Below are positions 8,439 to 17,528 of a stretch of 64,000 nt of DNA, in pieces. The translations under genes were made by a program, and so were the position numbers. The notes under the pieces were generated by a model. That model was not told the origin of the DNA and did no database searches. It was given only the letters and a program-made list of their open reading frames with translations. How positions within the stretch are numbered: the stretch's first letter is position 1; each line of letters begins with the position of its first letter. Origin of the DNA: an uncultured Dehalococcoidia bacterium (GTDB lineage Bacteria; Chloroflexota; Dehalococcoidia; Lucifugimonadales; CAJWUJ01); contig CAJWUJ010000001.1 of assembly GCA_913047625.1 (NCBI GenBank), positions 121,863 to 185,862 of the forward strand, read 5' to 3'.

Positions 8439-9908
8439 ATGAATGTGGATGATGGAATAAAACTATTAGCTCCTGAGATGGTGTTGGTTGCTACTGCACT
8501 GGTAGTGATCCTTTGTGATGCTTTCGATGGTGTGATGAGGGTTAAAAACAAGAATTACCTGATAGTGATCGCATTAATTGGGATTATTGTCGCAGTATTA
8601 ACAGTTGCTTTGCTATGGAATGGAGATATACCCCAGTCGGGATTATTAGGTTCCGTAATGCTTGATAAGTTTGCTTTGTTTTTCAAGTCACTAGCTTTGG
8701 GGATTTGTGCAATTACCCTGATTATCCTTAAAGACTGGGTAGCAGTGAAGAACAAATATCACGGGGAATACATAGCTTTGTTGCTGCTGTCCACTGTCGG
8801 TGTAATGGTCATATCTTCGGCAACGGAGCTTATTTCTATCTATGTGGCTATAGAGTTGGTTACTTTGCCTTTGATTGCTCTAGTAGCACTTGGAAAAGAT
8901 ACTAGGTCTGCAGAGTCTGGTATCAAGTTTCTAATTTTGTCAGCTTTAAGTTCAGGTTCATTACTTTACGGCTTTGTTCTTTTATACGCCATAACCGGAA
9001 CAACTTATACAGCTGAGCTATCTAATCAGATCATAAATGGCTTTGGTGAAAATTCACTAGCCTTACTAATGGCTATAAGTTTCATTATTGCTGGTTTTGG
9101 ATTTAAAGTGTCAGCTGTTCCGTTTCAGATGTGGGTTCCAGATGTGTATGAGGGTTCACCTATTCCAGTAGTAGCCTTCCTGTCAACAGCAAGTAAGGCC
9201 GCAGGGTTTGCAATCTTTCTTAGACTGTTTCAGACATCGTTTACTCAGGTTGATGTGGATTGGTGGATGCTAATCGCAATTATCAGCGTTGCTTCTATGA
9301 CTATCGGAAATATAGGTGCTATAGCACAAAGTAATATAAAACGATTATTAGGCTATAGTACTATAGCCCACGCTGGCTACATTTTGGTTGGAGTCACTGT
9401 TTTGGTTTCCCCTGCAGCAACCTTGGGTGTCCAAAGTGTTCTTTTTTATATCGCTGGCTACGCTTTCACTAATTTAACGGCATTTATGTGCGTTATGACT
9501 ATTTCTCATAAAACTAAGAGCGAAAATATCGACGACTTTGCCGGTATTTCTACCAGTTCACCTTGGCTCGCCGCAATTCTTGTTTTGTCCTTTGTTTCAT
9601 TATTAGGATTGCCTCCCACAGTAGGGTTAATGGGAAAAATATTCCTGTTTAATGCAGCTGTCCAAGCTGATCTTGCTTGGTTAGCACTTGTAGGCTTTCT
9701 AAATAGTGTGGTTTCTGCTTACTATTACTTGAAAGTGATCAGAGTAGTCTATTCTACAAGCGAGGTAGCTCCTTCTACAATTAAGACATCACTGGTGTCC
9801 ATGGCAACCCTGTGTGTTTTATCAATTGGTATTATTTTGCTAGGGATTTTACCAGGAATGTTGCTGGCTGTTGCGGATAGCGCTGCGCATGCTATTATTG
9901 GCGGATAA
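8439..9908 (+). CDS. nuoN: NADH-quinone oxidoreductase subunit N
   Basis: NuoN is the third antiporter-like pump subunit. The 489-residue protein shows IYVAIELVTLPLIALVAL with the membrane Glu, VPFQMWVPDVYEGSPIPVVAFLSTASKAAGF, and NIKRLLGYSTIAHAGYIL. It closes the nuo B-N block. The NAD kinase gene starts 22 nt further on and probably shares the transcript. Confidence 0.96.
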   Translation: MNVDDGIKLLAPEMVLVATALVVILCDAFDGVMRVKNKNYLIVIALIGIIVAVLTVALLWNGDIPQSGLLGSVMLDKFALFFKSLALGICAITLIILKDWVAVKNKYHGEYIALLLLSTVGVMVISSATELISIYVAIELVTLPLIALVALGKDTRSAESGIKFLILSALSSGSLLYGFVLLYAITGTTYTAELSNQIINGFGENSLALLMAISFIIAGFGFKVSAVPFQMWVPDVYEGSPIPVVAFLSTASKAAGFAIFLRLFQTSFTQVDVDWWMLIAIISVASMTIGNIGAIAQSNIKRLLGYSTIAHAGYILVGVTVLVSPAATLGVQSVLFYIAGYAFTNLTAFMCVMTISHKTKSENIDDFAGISTSSPWLAAILVLSFVSLLGLPPTVGLMGKIFLFNAAVQADLAWLALVGFLNSVVSAYYYLKVIRVVYSTSEVAPSTIKTSLVSMATLCVLSIGIILLGILPGMLLAVADSAAHAIIGG

Positions 9909-9930
9909 TTCGTTGCGGAGCACACCAACC

Positions 9931-10794
9931 ATGGATACTTCCCAAACTTATTTGGATTTAATCAAACATGCTGGATTAGGCATAGTGGTGAAAGAGAATG
10001 TTGCTGAAGCTACAACTTTAGCAACATCAATAATCAATAACCTCTGTTCTGATCATGGTTCCACGTGGATTTGTTCTACCTCTCAGCTTGATAAGATGGA
10101 TTGTCTCCAGGAGGTTCCTTTGATCATCACTATTGGAGGTGATGGTACGATTCTTCGAACTGCTCGTCTTGCATCTACTCAATCAATTCCTATTTTGGGT
10201 ATCAATATGGGCGGAGTAGGGTATTTAACGGAACTTGAATCTTCGATATCCCTCGGTGACTTGCAGCAATGCCTTAGTGCATTTCCTAGGATTGAAGAGA
10301 GGAGCATGTTGGAAATAAGGATTTTAGATAAGGCAATGGTACTCCAACATGGTAATAGTCTCTTTGCTCTTAATGAAGTTGTTGTAGCACGAAATGGAAT
10401 AGCAAGACTTACTACATTGGATTTAATACTTGATGGTTATGAGTGTGGAAGAATTCGGTCGGACGGAGCAGTGATTGCTACACCGACTGGTAGTACTGCC
10501 TATGTCCGTTCTCTGGGTGGTCCAATTGTTTACCCAGAATCTTCTGATTTACTACTATTGCTTCCTGCTTCGCAGAGTGCCAAAATGAATCCCATTGTAT
10601 TAGGCCCTAATTCTACTGTTTGGTTAAAGCCGGTGATTACTGACTCAGTGGTCGTGTCTGTGGATGGATTTATGGATCATAGTCTTGATAAGAATCAGGT
10701 TGTTGAAATTACTGCCGCAGACCGTACAACTAAGTTCCTTAGATATAAGGATGCTCGTGATTCATTTTATTCTAGACTATGGAAAACTGAATAA
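9931..10794 (+). CDS. nadK: NAD kinase
   Basis: This enzyme phosphorylates NAD to NADP. Diagnostic motifs are IITIGGDGTILRTAR (the GGDGT ATP/NAD motif, at about residue 70), ILGINMGGVGYLTE, and the SDGAVIATPTGSTAY block that binds NAD. The ATG at 9931 is chosen over an in-frame start at 9871 inside nuoN, because the extra residues are unlike the family; the resulting 287 aa is typical. It follows nuoN by 22 nt and precedes a Nudix gene by 37 nt, forming a small nicotinamide-nucleotide pair. Confidence 0.93.
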   Translation: MDTSQTYLDLIKHAGLGIVVKENVAEATTLATSIINNLCSDHGSTWICSTSQLDKMDCLQEVPLIITIGGDGTILRTARLASTQSIPILGINMGGVGYLTELESSISLGDLQQCLSAFPRIEERSMLEIRILDKAMVLQHGNSLFALNEVVVARNGIARLTTLDLILDGYECGRIRSDGAVIATPTGSTAYVRSLGGPIVYPESSDLLLLLPASQSAKMNPIVLGPNSTVWLKPVITDSVVVSVDGFMDHSLDKNQVVEITAADRTTKFLRYKDARDSFYSRLWKTE

Positions 10795-10831
10795 AGATTT
10801 CCTTTTTTGAATACCGAGAAAGAATACTCAA

Positions 10832-11365
10832 ATGTATGAAGAGAAAACTATACGAACAGAGCTGATTTTCACAGGCAACATTCTTTCCCTAAGAGTAGAC
10901 ACTATCGAATTAGGGGAAGGTAAAACCGCCACTAGGGAAATCGTAGAGCATGGCGGGGCAGTTTGTATGGTTGCTTTAAATAACAAGAATCAAATACTTT
11001 TGGTAAAGCAGTTTCGGAAACCTATTGAAAAATACCTACTTGAAATTCCCGCAGGCCGACTTGAAGAAGGCGAGGATCCAAGTATAGCTGCAGTGCGTGA
11101 GCTGCGAGAAGAAACCGGTTATCGAGCGGAAGACTTAAAATTCATCGGGAAATTCTATACAGCCCCAGGATTCACTGATGAAATAATGTTTGCTTATTTA
11201 GCTCAAAAGTTAATCCTAGATCCCCTAGAACCAGATGAAGATGAATTTGTTGAATTAATTGAAATAGATAAGGATAAAGTTGAAGAGATGATTGTTGCTG
11301 GTGAGATTGAGGATGGTAAGACTATCGCTGCCCTGAATCTAGCAATGCATCACATTTCTGCTTGA
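10832..11365 (+). CDS. Nudix hydrolase, ADP-ribose pyrophosphatase type
   Basis: This 177-residue Nudix protein probably hydrolyses ADP-ribose or related nucleotide sugars. The Nudix box is complete: G-RLEEGEDPSIAAVRELREETG, matching GX5EX7REUXEEXGU. Before it is the KQFRKPIEKYLLEIPAG stretch typical of the ADPRase subfamily (NudF-like), and FYTAPGFTDE follows. Substrate is inferred from subfamily resemblance only. It follows nadK in the same direction, and an inverted repeat lies just after its stop. Confidence 0.88.
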   Translation: MYEEKTIRTELIFTGNILSLRVDTIELGEGKTATREIVEHGGAVCMVALNNKNQILLVKQFRKPIEKYLLEIPAGRLEEGEDPSIAAVRELREETGYRAEDLKFIGKFYTAPGFTDEIMFAYLAQKLILDPLEPDEDEFVELIEIDKDKVEEMIVAGEIEDGKTIAALNLAMHHISA

Positions 11366-11370
11366 AATCG

Positions 11371-11398
11371 GGAATTACCCTTATTCGTACGTAATTCC
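11371..11398 (+). terminator. inverted repeat after the Nudix gene, possible terminator
   Basis: A perfect 8-bp inverted repeat (GGAATTAC / GTAATTCC) with a 12-nt loop starts 5 nt after the Nudix stop. Only a short TT follows, so it would be a weak intrinsic terminator. Its place between the nuoN-nadK-Nudix run and the sdh promoter fits termination. Confidence 0.45.
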
Positions 11399-11411
11399 TT
11401 GGCATCTCTTA

Positions 11412-11440
11412 TTGAATAGTGCCTGCTGCTTTGTTATAGT
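11412..11440 (+). promoter_or_regulatory. sigma70-type promoter for sdhAB
   Basis: TTGAAT (11412-11417), a 17-nt spacer and TATAGT (11435-11440) lie about 50 nt before the sdhA ATG. Spacing is optimal and the -10 matches consensus in five of six positions. Confidence 0.6.
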
Positions 11441-11491
11441 TAATATGTTGCGGTAAGGTAAAAATTCAAGACTGAAACTGGGAGAAACCAT

Positions 11492-13177
11492 ATGTCTTTT
11501 GATTTTGACGTTCTTGTCATGGGAGCTGGATTAGCAGGCATGAGAGCTGCTATTGAGGCTCATAGAAATAACGCAAAAGTAGCGATCATTACCAAGGTGC
11601 ATCCTGTGAGGAGCCATTCTAATGCTGCTCAAGGAGGAATCAACGCAGCTATGGGTGATGAAAACTCTGATGATTCTTGGGAGGTGCATGCTTTTGATAC
11701 CACAAAAGGAAGCGATTACTTAGGCGATCAAGATGCAATTGAATTAATGGCACGTGAGGCACCTAAGGATATTTATGAACTAGAGAATATGGGAGTTATT
11801 TTCCAGCGTTCATCTGACGGTACCTTGGCAACTAGGGCTTTTGGGGGAGCCTCCCGGCAACGAACATTTTTTGTAGCGGATATTACCGGTCAGGCCATTC
11901 TTCAAGTGCTCTACGAACAGTTGATCAAGTACCAAGTACGAGTTTTCGAAGAATGGTTTGTAACCTCTCTCATTATTGAGAATGGGAAATGCTGTGGAGT
12001 TGTTGCATTAGAACTCCGAACAGGCAAGTTAATAGATATTCATGCTAAGACTGTGATCATAGCCTCAGGAGGGTGCGGAAGAGCATATGAGCCTACGACA
12101 AACGGCTTAGTATGTACAGGAGATGGAATAAGTTTGGCTTATCAGGCAGGAGCTCCTTTGATGGATATGGAAATGATCCAATACCATCCTACTACACTCA
12201 AAGGAAATGGCGTTTTGATCACAGAAGGTGCTCGAGGAGAAGGTGCGTACCTCTTGAATTCAAAAGGGGAACGTTTTATGGAAAAATACGCCCCGAAAAT
12301 GAAGGAATTAGCATCTAGAGATGTGGTTTCACGATCAGAGGCTGTGGAAATTCAAGAAGGTAGAGGAATTGACGGTTGTGTGCATCTTGATTTAAGACAC
12401 CTTGGTGCAGATTTAATTAGACAAAAGCTGTATTACATACAAGATGTTGCACGGGATTTTCTGGGTATAGATGTTGCAGAGCAACCTGTTCCTGTTAGAC
12501 CGGGTATGCATTATATTATGGGAGGGATTAAAACTGATACCTTCGGTGCCACATCGATACCTGGCTTGTATGCTGCAGGTGAAGTTGCGTGCGTTAGTTT
12601 GCACGGAGCTAATCGATTGGGTGCGAACTCGTTACTTGATACAGTGGTTTTTGGGAGAAGATCAGGAGCTGCGGCTGCAGAATATGCATCTGGAATAGCG
12701 GAAAAAACAATAAAGGAGAGTCATCTGAAAGCTGAAGAGTCACGCTTAAAGAAGCTCTTATCTCGGCCAGATAACGGTGACACATGGGCAAAAGTTCGAT
12801 TGGACTTAGGTGTTGCAATGAATGAGAAACTGGCAGTATTCCGAGAAGAATCAGGGATGAAATCAGTGATAAAAACTATAGCACGGCTCAAAGAACGGTA
12901 CTTGAGTGTACCGGTTCATGATAAAAGTAAAGTATTTAATACTAATCTCGTCTTTACTCTTGAACTTGGGTTTATGTTAGATTGTGCTGAAACTATTGCC
13001 ATTAGCGCATTATCGAGAAAAGAGAGCAGAGGAGCTCATTCGAGAGTTGATTTCCCAGATCGTGATGACGAGAACTGGTTGAAACACACTTTGGTGTCTG
13101 TTGGTGAAAACAAACCATCAATGTCTTACCTCCCAGTCACTATAACTCGTTGGAAGCCTGAAAGGAGGGTTTACTAA
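11492..13177 (+). CDS. sdhA: succinate dehydrogenase / fumarate reductase flavoprotein subunit
   Basis: SdhA oxidises succinate to fumarate on a covalently bound FAD. The 561-residue protein starts with a dinucleotide-binding VMGAGLAGMRAA (about residues 9-20). It then has RSHSNAAQGGINAA with the FAD-linking His region, the HPTTLKGNGVLITEGARGEG substrate loop, and RPGMHYIMGGIKTD. GGGAGAAACC precedes the ATG. The stop overlaps the sdhB ATG (TAATG). No cytochrome b or anchor subunits follow; an HdrB-like subunit does. Confidence 0.94.
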   Translation: MSFDFDVLVMGAGLAGMRAAIEAHRNNAKVAIITKVHPVRSHSNAAQGGINAAMGDENSDDSWEVHAFDTTKGSDYLGDQDAIELMAREAPKDIYELENMGVIFQRSSDGTLATRAFGGASRQRTFFVADITGQAILQVLYEQLIKYQVRVFEEWFVTSLIIENGKCCGVVALELRTGKLIDIHAKTVIIASGGCGRAYEPTTNGLVCTGDGISLAYQAGAPLMDMEMIQYHPTTLKGNGVLITEGARGEGAYLLNSKGERFMEKYAPKMKELASRDVVSRSEAVEIQEGRGIDGCVHLDLRHLGADLIRQKLYYIQDVARDFLGIDVAEQPVPVRPGMHYIMGGIKTDTFGATSIPGLYAAGEVACVSLHGANRLGANSLLDTVVFGRRSGAAAAEYASGIAEKTIKESHLKAEESRLKKLLSRPDNGDTWAKVRLDLGVAMNEKLAVFREESGMKSVIKTIARLKERYLSVPVHDKSKVFNTNLVFTLELGFMLDCAETIAISALSRKESRGAHSRVDFPDRDDENWLKHTLVSVGENKPSMSYLPVTITRWKPERRVY

Positions 13178-14130
13178 TGGATGTTAAGCTAAACGTTCAA
13201 CGATACGATCCCGAAAAGAAAATTAATTCTGCATACCAGCAAGAATATGAATTGGATGTGCCTGATGAGTATACAGTTTTAGATACCTTGATTAAGGTTA
13301 GGGAAGATTTAGACCCTACGTTGGCTTTGCGATGTTCTTGTAGAGCTTCTGTTTGCGGTTCATGTGCAATGAGAGTTAATGGGCAAGCAACCTTGGCATG
13401 TAAAACAAAACTAAAGGATGTCATTAAGAATGATGAGGCTTCGGTAGGACCCGCTGGTAATATGCCAGTGATTAAAGATCTTATCGTCGATATGAAACCT
13501 TTTTGGAACAAGCTACGGCAGGTAGAACCCTATCTACAGCCGGAAGACGAGGATCCAGTCACTAATGAGCGTCTAGCATCTAATGAATCAATGGTTCATT
13601 TGACTGGAGTAATGAATTGCATAATGTGTGGAGCATGCGTTTCTGACTGTACTGCGATGGAAGTGAATCCGGATTTTATAGGACCGGCGGCGTTGGCGAA
13701 GGCCTACAGGTTTGTTGGAGATCCGAGAGACGGAGAATCAAAGGAGCGTTTAAAGGAACTTAGCAAAGAGAATGGAATCTGGGATTGTACCCGATGTTTC
13801 TACTGCGTCGAAGTTTGCCCTAAGGAAGTAGCTCCCATGGAATGGATAATGGAGTTACGAGATAAAGCTATGGAAGCTGGTTTTACAAATAATTACGGTG
13901 CAAGGCATACGTTAGCATTTGTGGGTTCTGTAAAAAACACTGGGCATTTGAATGAGACCCTATTGCCTATTAAGACGTGGGGCTTTTTTAATTTACCTAA
14001 GTTGATAGCATTCATGCCAGTAGCACTAAGAGCTATCCTTAGAGGAAAAACGCCACCTCTGATTCATAAGAAAATTAAAGGTTATAAGAAAATTAAGAGA
14101 GTGTATGAAAGACTGGAGAGTGAAAAATGA
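13177..14130 (+). CDS. sdhB: succinate dehydrogenase / fumarate reductase iron-sulfur subunit
   Basis: SdhB passes electrons from the flavoprotein through three Fe-S clusters. The plant-ferredoxin [2Fe-2S] motif CSCRASVCGSC is at about residues 52-63. The two cysteine clusters CIMCGACVSDC (about 148) and CTRCFYCVEVCP (about 205) bind the [4Fe-4S] and third clusters. At 317 residues it is longer than the ~240 aa of classical SdhB; the extra ~70 residues are a basic C-terminal extension. That fits the longer iron-sulfur subunits of SDHs that work with an HdrB-like protein. It overlaps the next gene by 4 nt. Confidence 0.93.
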   Translation: MDVKLNVQRYDPEKKINSAYQQEYELDVPDEYTVLDTLIKVREDLDPTLALRCSCRASVCGSCAMRVNGQATLACKTKLKDVIKNDEASVGPAGNMPVIKDLIVDMKPFWNKLRQVEPYLQPEDEDPVTNERLASNESMVHLTGVMNCIMCGACVSDCTAMEVNPDFIGPAALAKAYRFVGDPRDGESKERLKELSKENGIWDCTRCFYCVEVCPKEVAPMEWIMELRDKAMEAGFTNNYGARHTLAFVGSVKNTGHLNETLLPIKTWGFFNLPKLIAFMPVALRAILRGKTPPLIHKKIKGYKKIKRVYERLESEK

Positions 14131-15017
14131 AGTATGCGTTTTTTTCCGGATGTGTATCTAAAGGGGGTTGTCCGGAACTATATCCATCTGCCTTAGAAGT
14201 TGCAAAAAGGGTAGGGATTACATTAGATGAACAAGCTCTAGAGGGCGCGGCCTGTACAGGAGCTGGAGTTCTGCAAGAAAAAGATAAAAAATTAGGTGAT
14301 GTGCTGAATGCCAGAACCTTTGCTATGGCAGAGAAGAAGAAGTTGGCTATTATGACCATTTGTTCTACGTGTCAGGGTGTCATGAGTCAAGCGAGATATC
14401 GAATCGTTAATGATGACAAATATCGAGCAGAAATCAACGAAATTCTTGCAGAGGAAGGATTGAAGTTTAAAGGTGATGTAGTTATCAAACACCTCTTGTG
14501 GATTTTGGTCGAAGATGTCGGCATTGAAAAACTAAAGCCGTTGATCACACAACCACTGGAAGGCTTGAAAGTAGCACCTTTTTACGGGTGCTATATAGTA
14601 AGACCGTCTTGGGCTCTCGGTCTTGATGATACACCGGAACGGGAACGGTCTCTGGAGACTATTATTGAACTAGTCGGTGGAGAACCAGTGGAATTCTCAG
14701 GTAAAAACAAGTGTTGTGGTTTCCCTATTCTTACTATAAACGAAAAAGCTTCAGTTAAGATGGTGGCAAAACATACATCGACTGCAAAAGAAGAGGGTGC
14801 GGATGCTATGGTGACACCTTGCCCTCTCTGTCATCTTAATTTAGACGGGTATCAACCGAAAGCTTCTTCGACTCAGGATTCTAGTATCGATATGCCTATA
14901 TTGCATTTACCTCAATTATTAGGACTGTCGATGGGAGTTGATCCTTCGGCCTTGGGGTTGAAGAGACATATTATATCACCAGCAGCAGCTTTGGAAAAAG
15001 TCGGAATTAAGACTTAA
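14127..15017 (+). CDS. HdrB/SdhE-like cysteine-rich SDH subunit (CCG domains)
   Basis: This 296-residue protein resembles heterodisulfide reductase subunit B and the SdhE subunit of non-classical succinate dehydrogenases. The second cysteine-rich (CCG) domain is complete: GCYIVRP, then KNKCCGFPILTIN, then CPLCHLNLDGYQPK. The first has SGCVSKGGCPE and CSTCQGVM, but its central pair reads ACTG in place of CCG, so one cluster site may be altered. No transmembrane helix is evident. It overlaps sdhB by 4 nt (ATGA) and takes the place normally held by cytochrome b anchors. Confidence 0.85.
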   Translation: MKYAFFSGCVSKGGCPELYPSALEVAKRVGITLDEQALEGAACTGAGVLQEKDKKLGDVLNARTFAMAEKKKLAIMTICSTCQGVMSQARYRIVNDDKYRAEINEILAEEGLKFKGDVVIKHLLWILVEDVGIEKLKPLITQPLEGLKVAPFYGCYIVRPSWALGLDDTPERERSLETIIELVGGEPVEFSGKNKCCGFPILTINEKASVKMVAKHTSTAKEEGADAMVTPCPLCHLNLDGYQPKASSTQDSSIDMPILHLPQLLGLSMGVDPSALGLKRHIISPAAALEKVGIKT

Positions 15018-15088
15018 CTTCCCAACTGTTATACGGTTATATTGAGATATGTTCGATTGATATTGAACGTCTATACAATGTGTGTTGT

Positions 15089-16435
15089 TTAGCTAGAGAC
15101 TACCTCGATAGCTTTTTTGAAGGCCTGCACAGTGTGCTCAATATCGTCTTGATTATGACAGTACCCTATATACATCTTGTTGCCCCCTTTTAGAACACCA
15201 TTTTCTAGAAGGGTGGTATTCCATTTGGAGCGATTTTCCTTTTCAAAGGTTTCGTTAGCTGCAAATAGGGTGTCTCTGTAATTGCTGATTGTTCTGTCTG
15301 TAAAAAAGACATCAAATAAAACATCTTCCCCGATGATTTGGTGGGGTATTTCAGCATTTGAAAGAAGATCTGCCAAGGTTTTTCGAAGTCTATTGCCTGT
15401 TGCAAACATTTGTTCGTATACACCAGGTTCCCTCATTTGATGGATTGTTTCTAACGCAGCTACGCAACTTACTGGGTTTGCTGCAAACGTACCGACTTGT
15501 AGAACGTAGTCTTGTTCACCGGAAGATGCATTGTAAAGATCCATTATGTCTTCTCTTCCTGCTATCATTGAGAGCGGTGTACCGCCTCCTGCGATTTTTG
15601 CTGTTGCCATCAAGTCAGGAATTACTCCGTAATATTCCTGAGCTCCACCGTAAGCTAATCTAAATCCAGTTACTACTTCATCGAAAATTAACAGGATATC
15701 GTTTTCCTCTGTTATTTTCCGTAAACCTTCAAGAAATCCTGCCTTAGGCGGGATGATTCTTTGCATTGGTTCGACTATGACTGCTGCGAGTTCGTTTCGA
15801 TACTTGTGGATGATTTCAGCAGTAGTTTCAAGGTCATTAAACGGGGCAATTAGCACGGAGTCAGTTGTTTCTTTGGGGATTCCGGGTACATCCGGTATTG
15901 GGGTTGGATAATCAGGAAGATCGACTGTATTGCCGCTGATTGATTCTGCAACTGTACGTCGACTGCCAGGATATAGGCTTTGTACTGCATAGTCGTGCAT
16001 TCCGTGATATCCACCCTCGAATTTTAAAATTTTATCGCGTTTTTTGTATGCCCTAGCGATCCGAAGGCAGTTGAATGTTGCCTCTGTGCCACTTGTGGCA
16101 TATCGAACTTTATCCGCACATGGAATAGCTTCACAAAGTTCTTCTGCGAGTAAAATGGCAGGTTCATTTTCAACAAAATAGGAAGATCCTCTGTCAAGGT
16201 ACGTTGCTATAGCATTATTGATTCTTTTGTTAGCATGTCCTAGAACCATGGGACCCGAACCTAAGAGGTAGTCCACATATTCATTGCCACTAAAGTCCCA
16301 TACCCTGGATCCTTTTGCACGTTCAATAACCATGGCATGCTTACCGGAAAAGGTCAGGTTTCCTAGACTGCCTCCAGGGAGATATTTACTGGCTTTATCT
16401 AGTAATTTTTGCTCGTGTTTGCTTCTTTCCTTCAT
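15089..16435 (-). CDS. class III aminotransferase, glutamate-1-semialdehyde aminomutase-like
   Basis: This is a 448-residue PLP enzyme of fold type I. Visible motifs include GNEYVDYLLGSGPMVLGHA, RYATSGTEATFNCLRIARA (phosphate-binding), FEGGYHGMHDYA, IFDEVVTGFRL (Asp to pyridine N) and TAKIAGGGTPLSM with the Schiff-base Lys. It is closest in outline to HemL, but no tetrapyrrole genes are nearby. It could instead be one of the many HemL-like aminotransferases acting on other amines. GAGGT lies five bases before the ATG. It is convergent with the SdhE-like gene. Confidence 0.82.
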   Translation of the reverse strand: MKERSKHEQKLLDKASKYLPGGSLGNLTFSGKHAMVIERAKGSRVWDFSGNEYVDYLLGSGPMVLGHANKRINNAIATYLDRGSSYFVENEPAILLAEELCEAIPCADKVRYATSGTEATFNCLRIARAYKKRDKILKFEGGYHGMHDYAVQSLYPGSRRTVAESISGNTVDLPDYPTPIPDVPGIPKETTDSVLIAPFNDLETTAEIIHKYRNELAAVIVEPMQRIIPPKAGFLEGLRKITEENDILLIFDEVVTGFRLAYGGAQEYYGVIPDLMATAKIAGGGTPLSMIAGREDIMDLYNASSGEQDYVLQVGTFAANPVSCVAALETIHQMREPGVYEQMFATGNRLRKTLADLLSNAEIPHQIIGEDVLFDVFFTDRTISNYRDTLFAANETFEKENRSKWNTTLLENGVLKGGNKMYIGYCHNQDDIEHTVQAFKKAIEVVSS

Positions 16436-16496
16436 GAGATACCTCTTTATGTATTGTTTGCTGAAAAAGTATTTGAATTCATTGAAGTGAGTGATT

Positions 16497-17432
16497 TCAC
16501 GCGGATGAGTTCGCCATAATATCGATAAGTTCTTGTACTGCTGCAGCTGATTGTTTTAATAATGCGGACTCAGAAGTTGAAAGTTCGAATTCAAGGACTT
16601 CTTCTATACCGCTGGCTCCAAGTCTGACTGGAACTCCCACATATAGGTTGTTGATGCCGTATTCTCCTTCGAGGTATGCGGCACATGGTAGTATTCGCTT
16701 TTGATCATGGACAAGAGCATCAACCATTTCAACTATTGATGCTGCAGGGGCGTAATATGCACTGCCTGTTTCAAGGAGCGCTACTATTTCACCACCACCA
16801 CCTTGAGTTCTCTTAACGATTGCTTCAATTTTATCCTTCGGAAGAAGTTTAGATACAGGGACACCTGCAATGGTGGTATAGTCTATTAGTGGTACCATGG
16901 AATCTCCGTGTCCCCCAAGAACGTATGCTTGAATCTCCTTAGGTGAAATCTTGAGAGCCTCCGCTAGGAAGGTACGAAATCGAGCAGAGTCTAGCACACC
17001 AGCCATTCCTATCACTTTGTTTTTCTTTAATCCACTAGATTTAAATGCATGTTGTACCATTGCATCTAGTGGATTAGAAACAACAATTAAGGTTGCTTCA
17101 GGGGAATACTTTACTACTTGTGCTGTTACTTCCCCTACAATCTTCATGTTAGTTATAAGGAGATCGTCACGACTCATGCCTGGTTTTCGTGGAATACCTG
17201 CAGTAATAATGACAATACTCGATCCTTGCGTATCTCCGTAGTCGGCTGTGCCCTTTATGTGAGCATCCGAACCTTGTACTGGGCCAGATTCTAGAATGTC
17301 CAAGGCTTTACCTTTTGCTATACCTTCAGCAATATCTAGTAAAACGACGTCGGCGTATCCTTTCTGGAAAATTAAATGAGCTGTTGTAGCCCCAACATTA
17401 CCTGCTCCAATTACTGAAATTTTATTGCGCAT
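16497..17432 (-). CDS. mdh: malate dehydrogenase (LDH-like type)
   Basis: This NAD-dependent enzyme interconverts malate and oxaloacetate. The 311-residue protein begins with the Rossmann motif [17 protein letters not shown]. It has [13 protein letters not shown] (substrate Arg loop), VSNPLDAM, and the catalytic [12 protein letters not shown] with its His at about residue 174. The Arg in PRKPGMSR and the short length favour the LDH-like malate dehydrogenases common in Chloroflexota over lactate dehydrogenase. It lies 61 nt before the aminotransferase, in the same direction. Confidence 0.93.
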   Translation of the reverse strand: MRNKISVIGAGNVGATTAHLIFQKGYADVVLLDIAEGIAKGKALDILESGPVQGSDAHIKGTADYGDTQGSSIVIITAGIPRKPGMSRDDLLITNMKIVGEVTAQVVKYSPEATLIVVSNPLDAMVQHAFKSSGLKKNKVIGMAGVLDSARFRTFLAEALKISPKEIQAYVLGGHGDSMVPLIDYTTIAGVPVSKLLPKDKIEAIVKRTQGGGGEIVALLETGSAYYAPAASIVEMVDALVHDQKRILPCAAYLEGEYGINNLYVGVPVRLGASGIEEVLEFELSTSESALLKQSAAAVQELIDIMANSSA

Positions 17433-17528
17433 ATTATGACCTGCCTTTTATGTAATTTATCCCTTCGGTATAAATTATGTCGATGCCGAAGCTAGATTTA
17501 GGAAATAAGCGCATCGGATCTGACGTAT

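Noticed and set aside
9871..9930. Upstream start for NAD kinase inside nuoN
   Set aside because: The added residues are unlike the family; ATG 9931 gives the normal length.
15018..15088. Terminator between the SdhE-like gene and the aminotransferase
   Set aside because: Only a loose GTTC/GAAC symmetry is present, without a stable stem or T-run.
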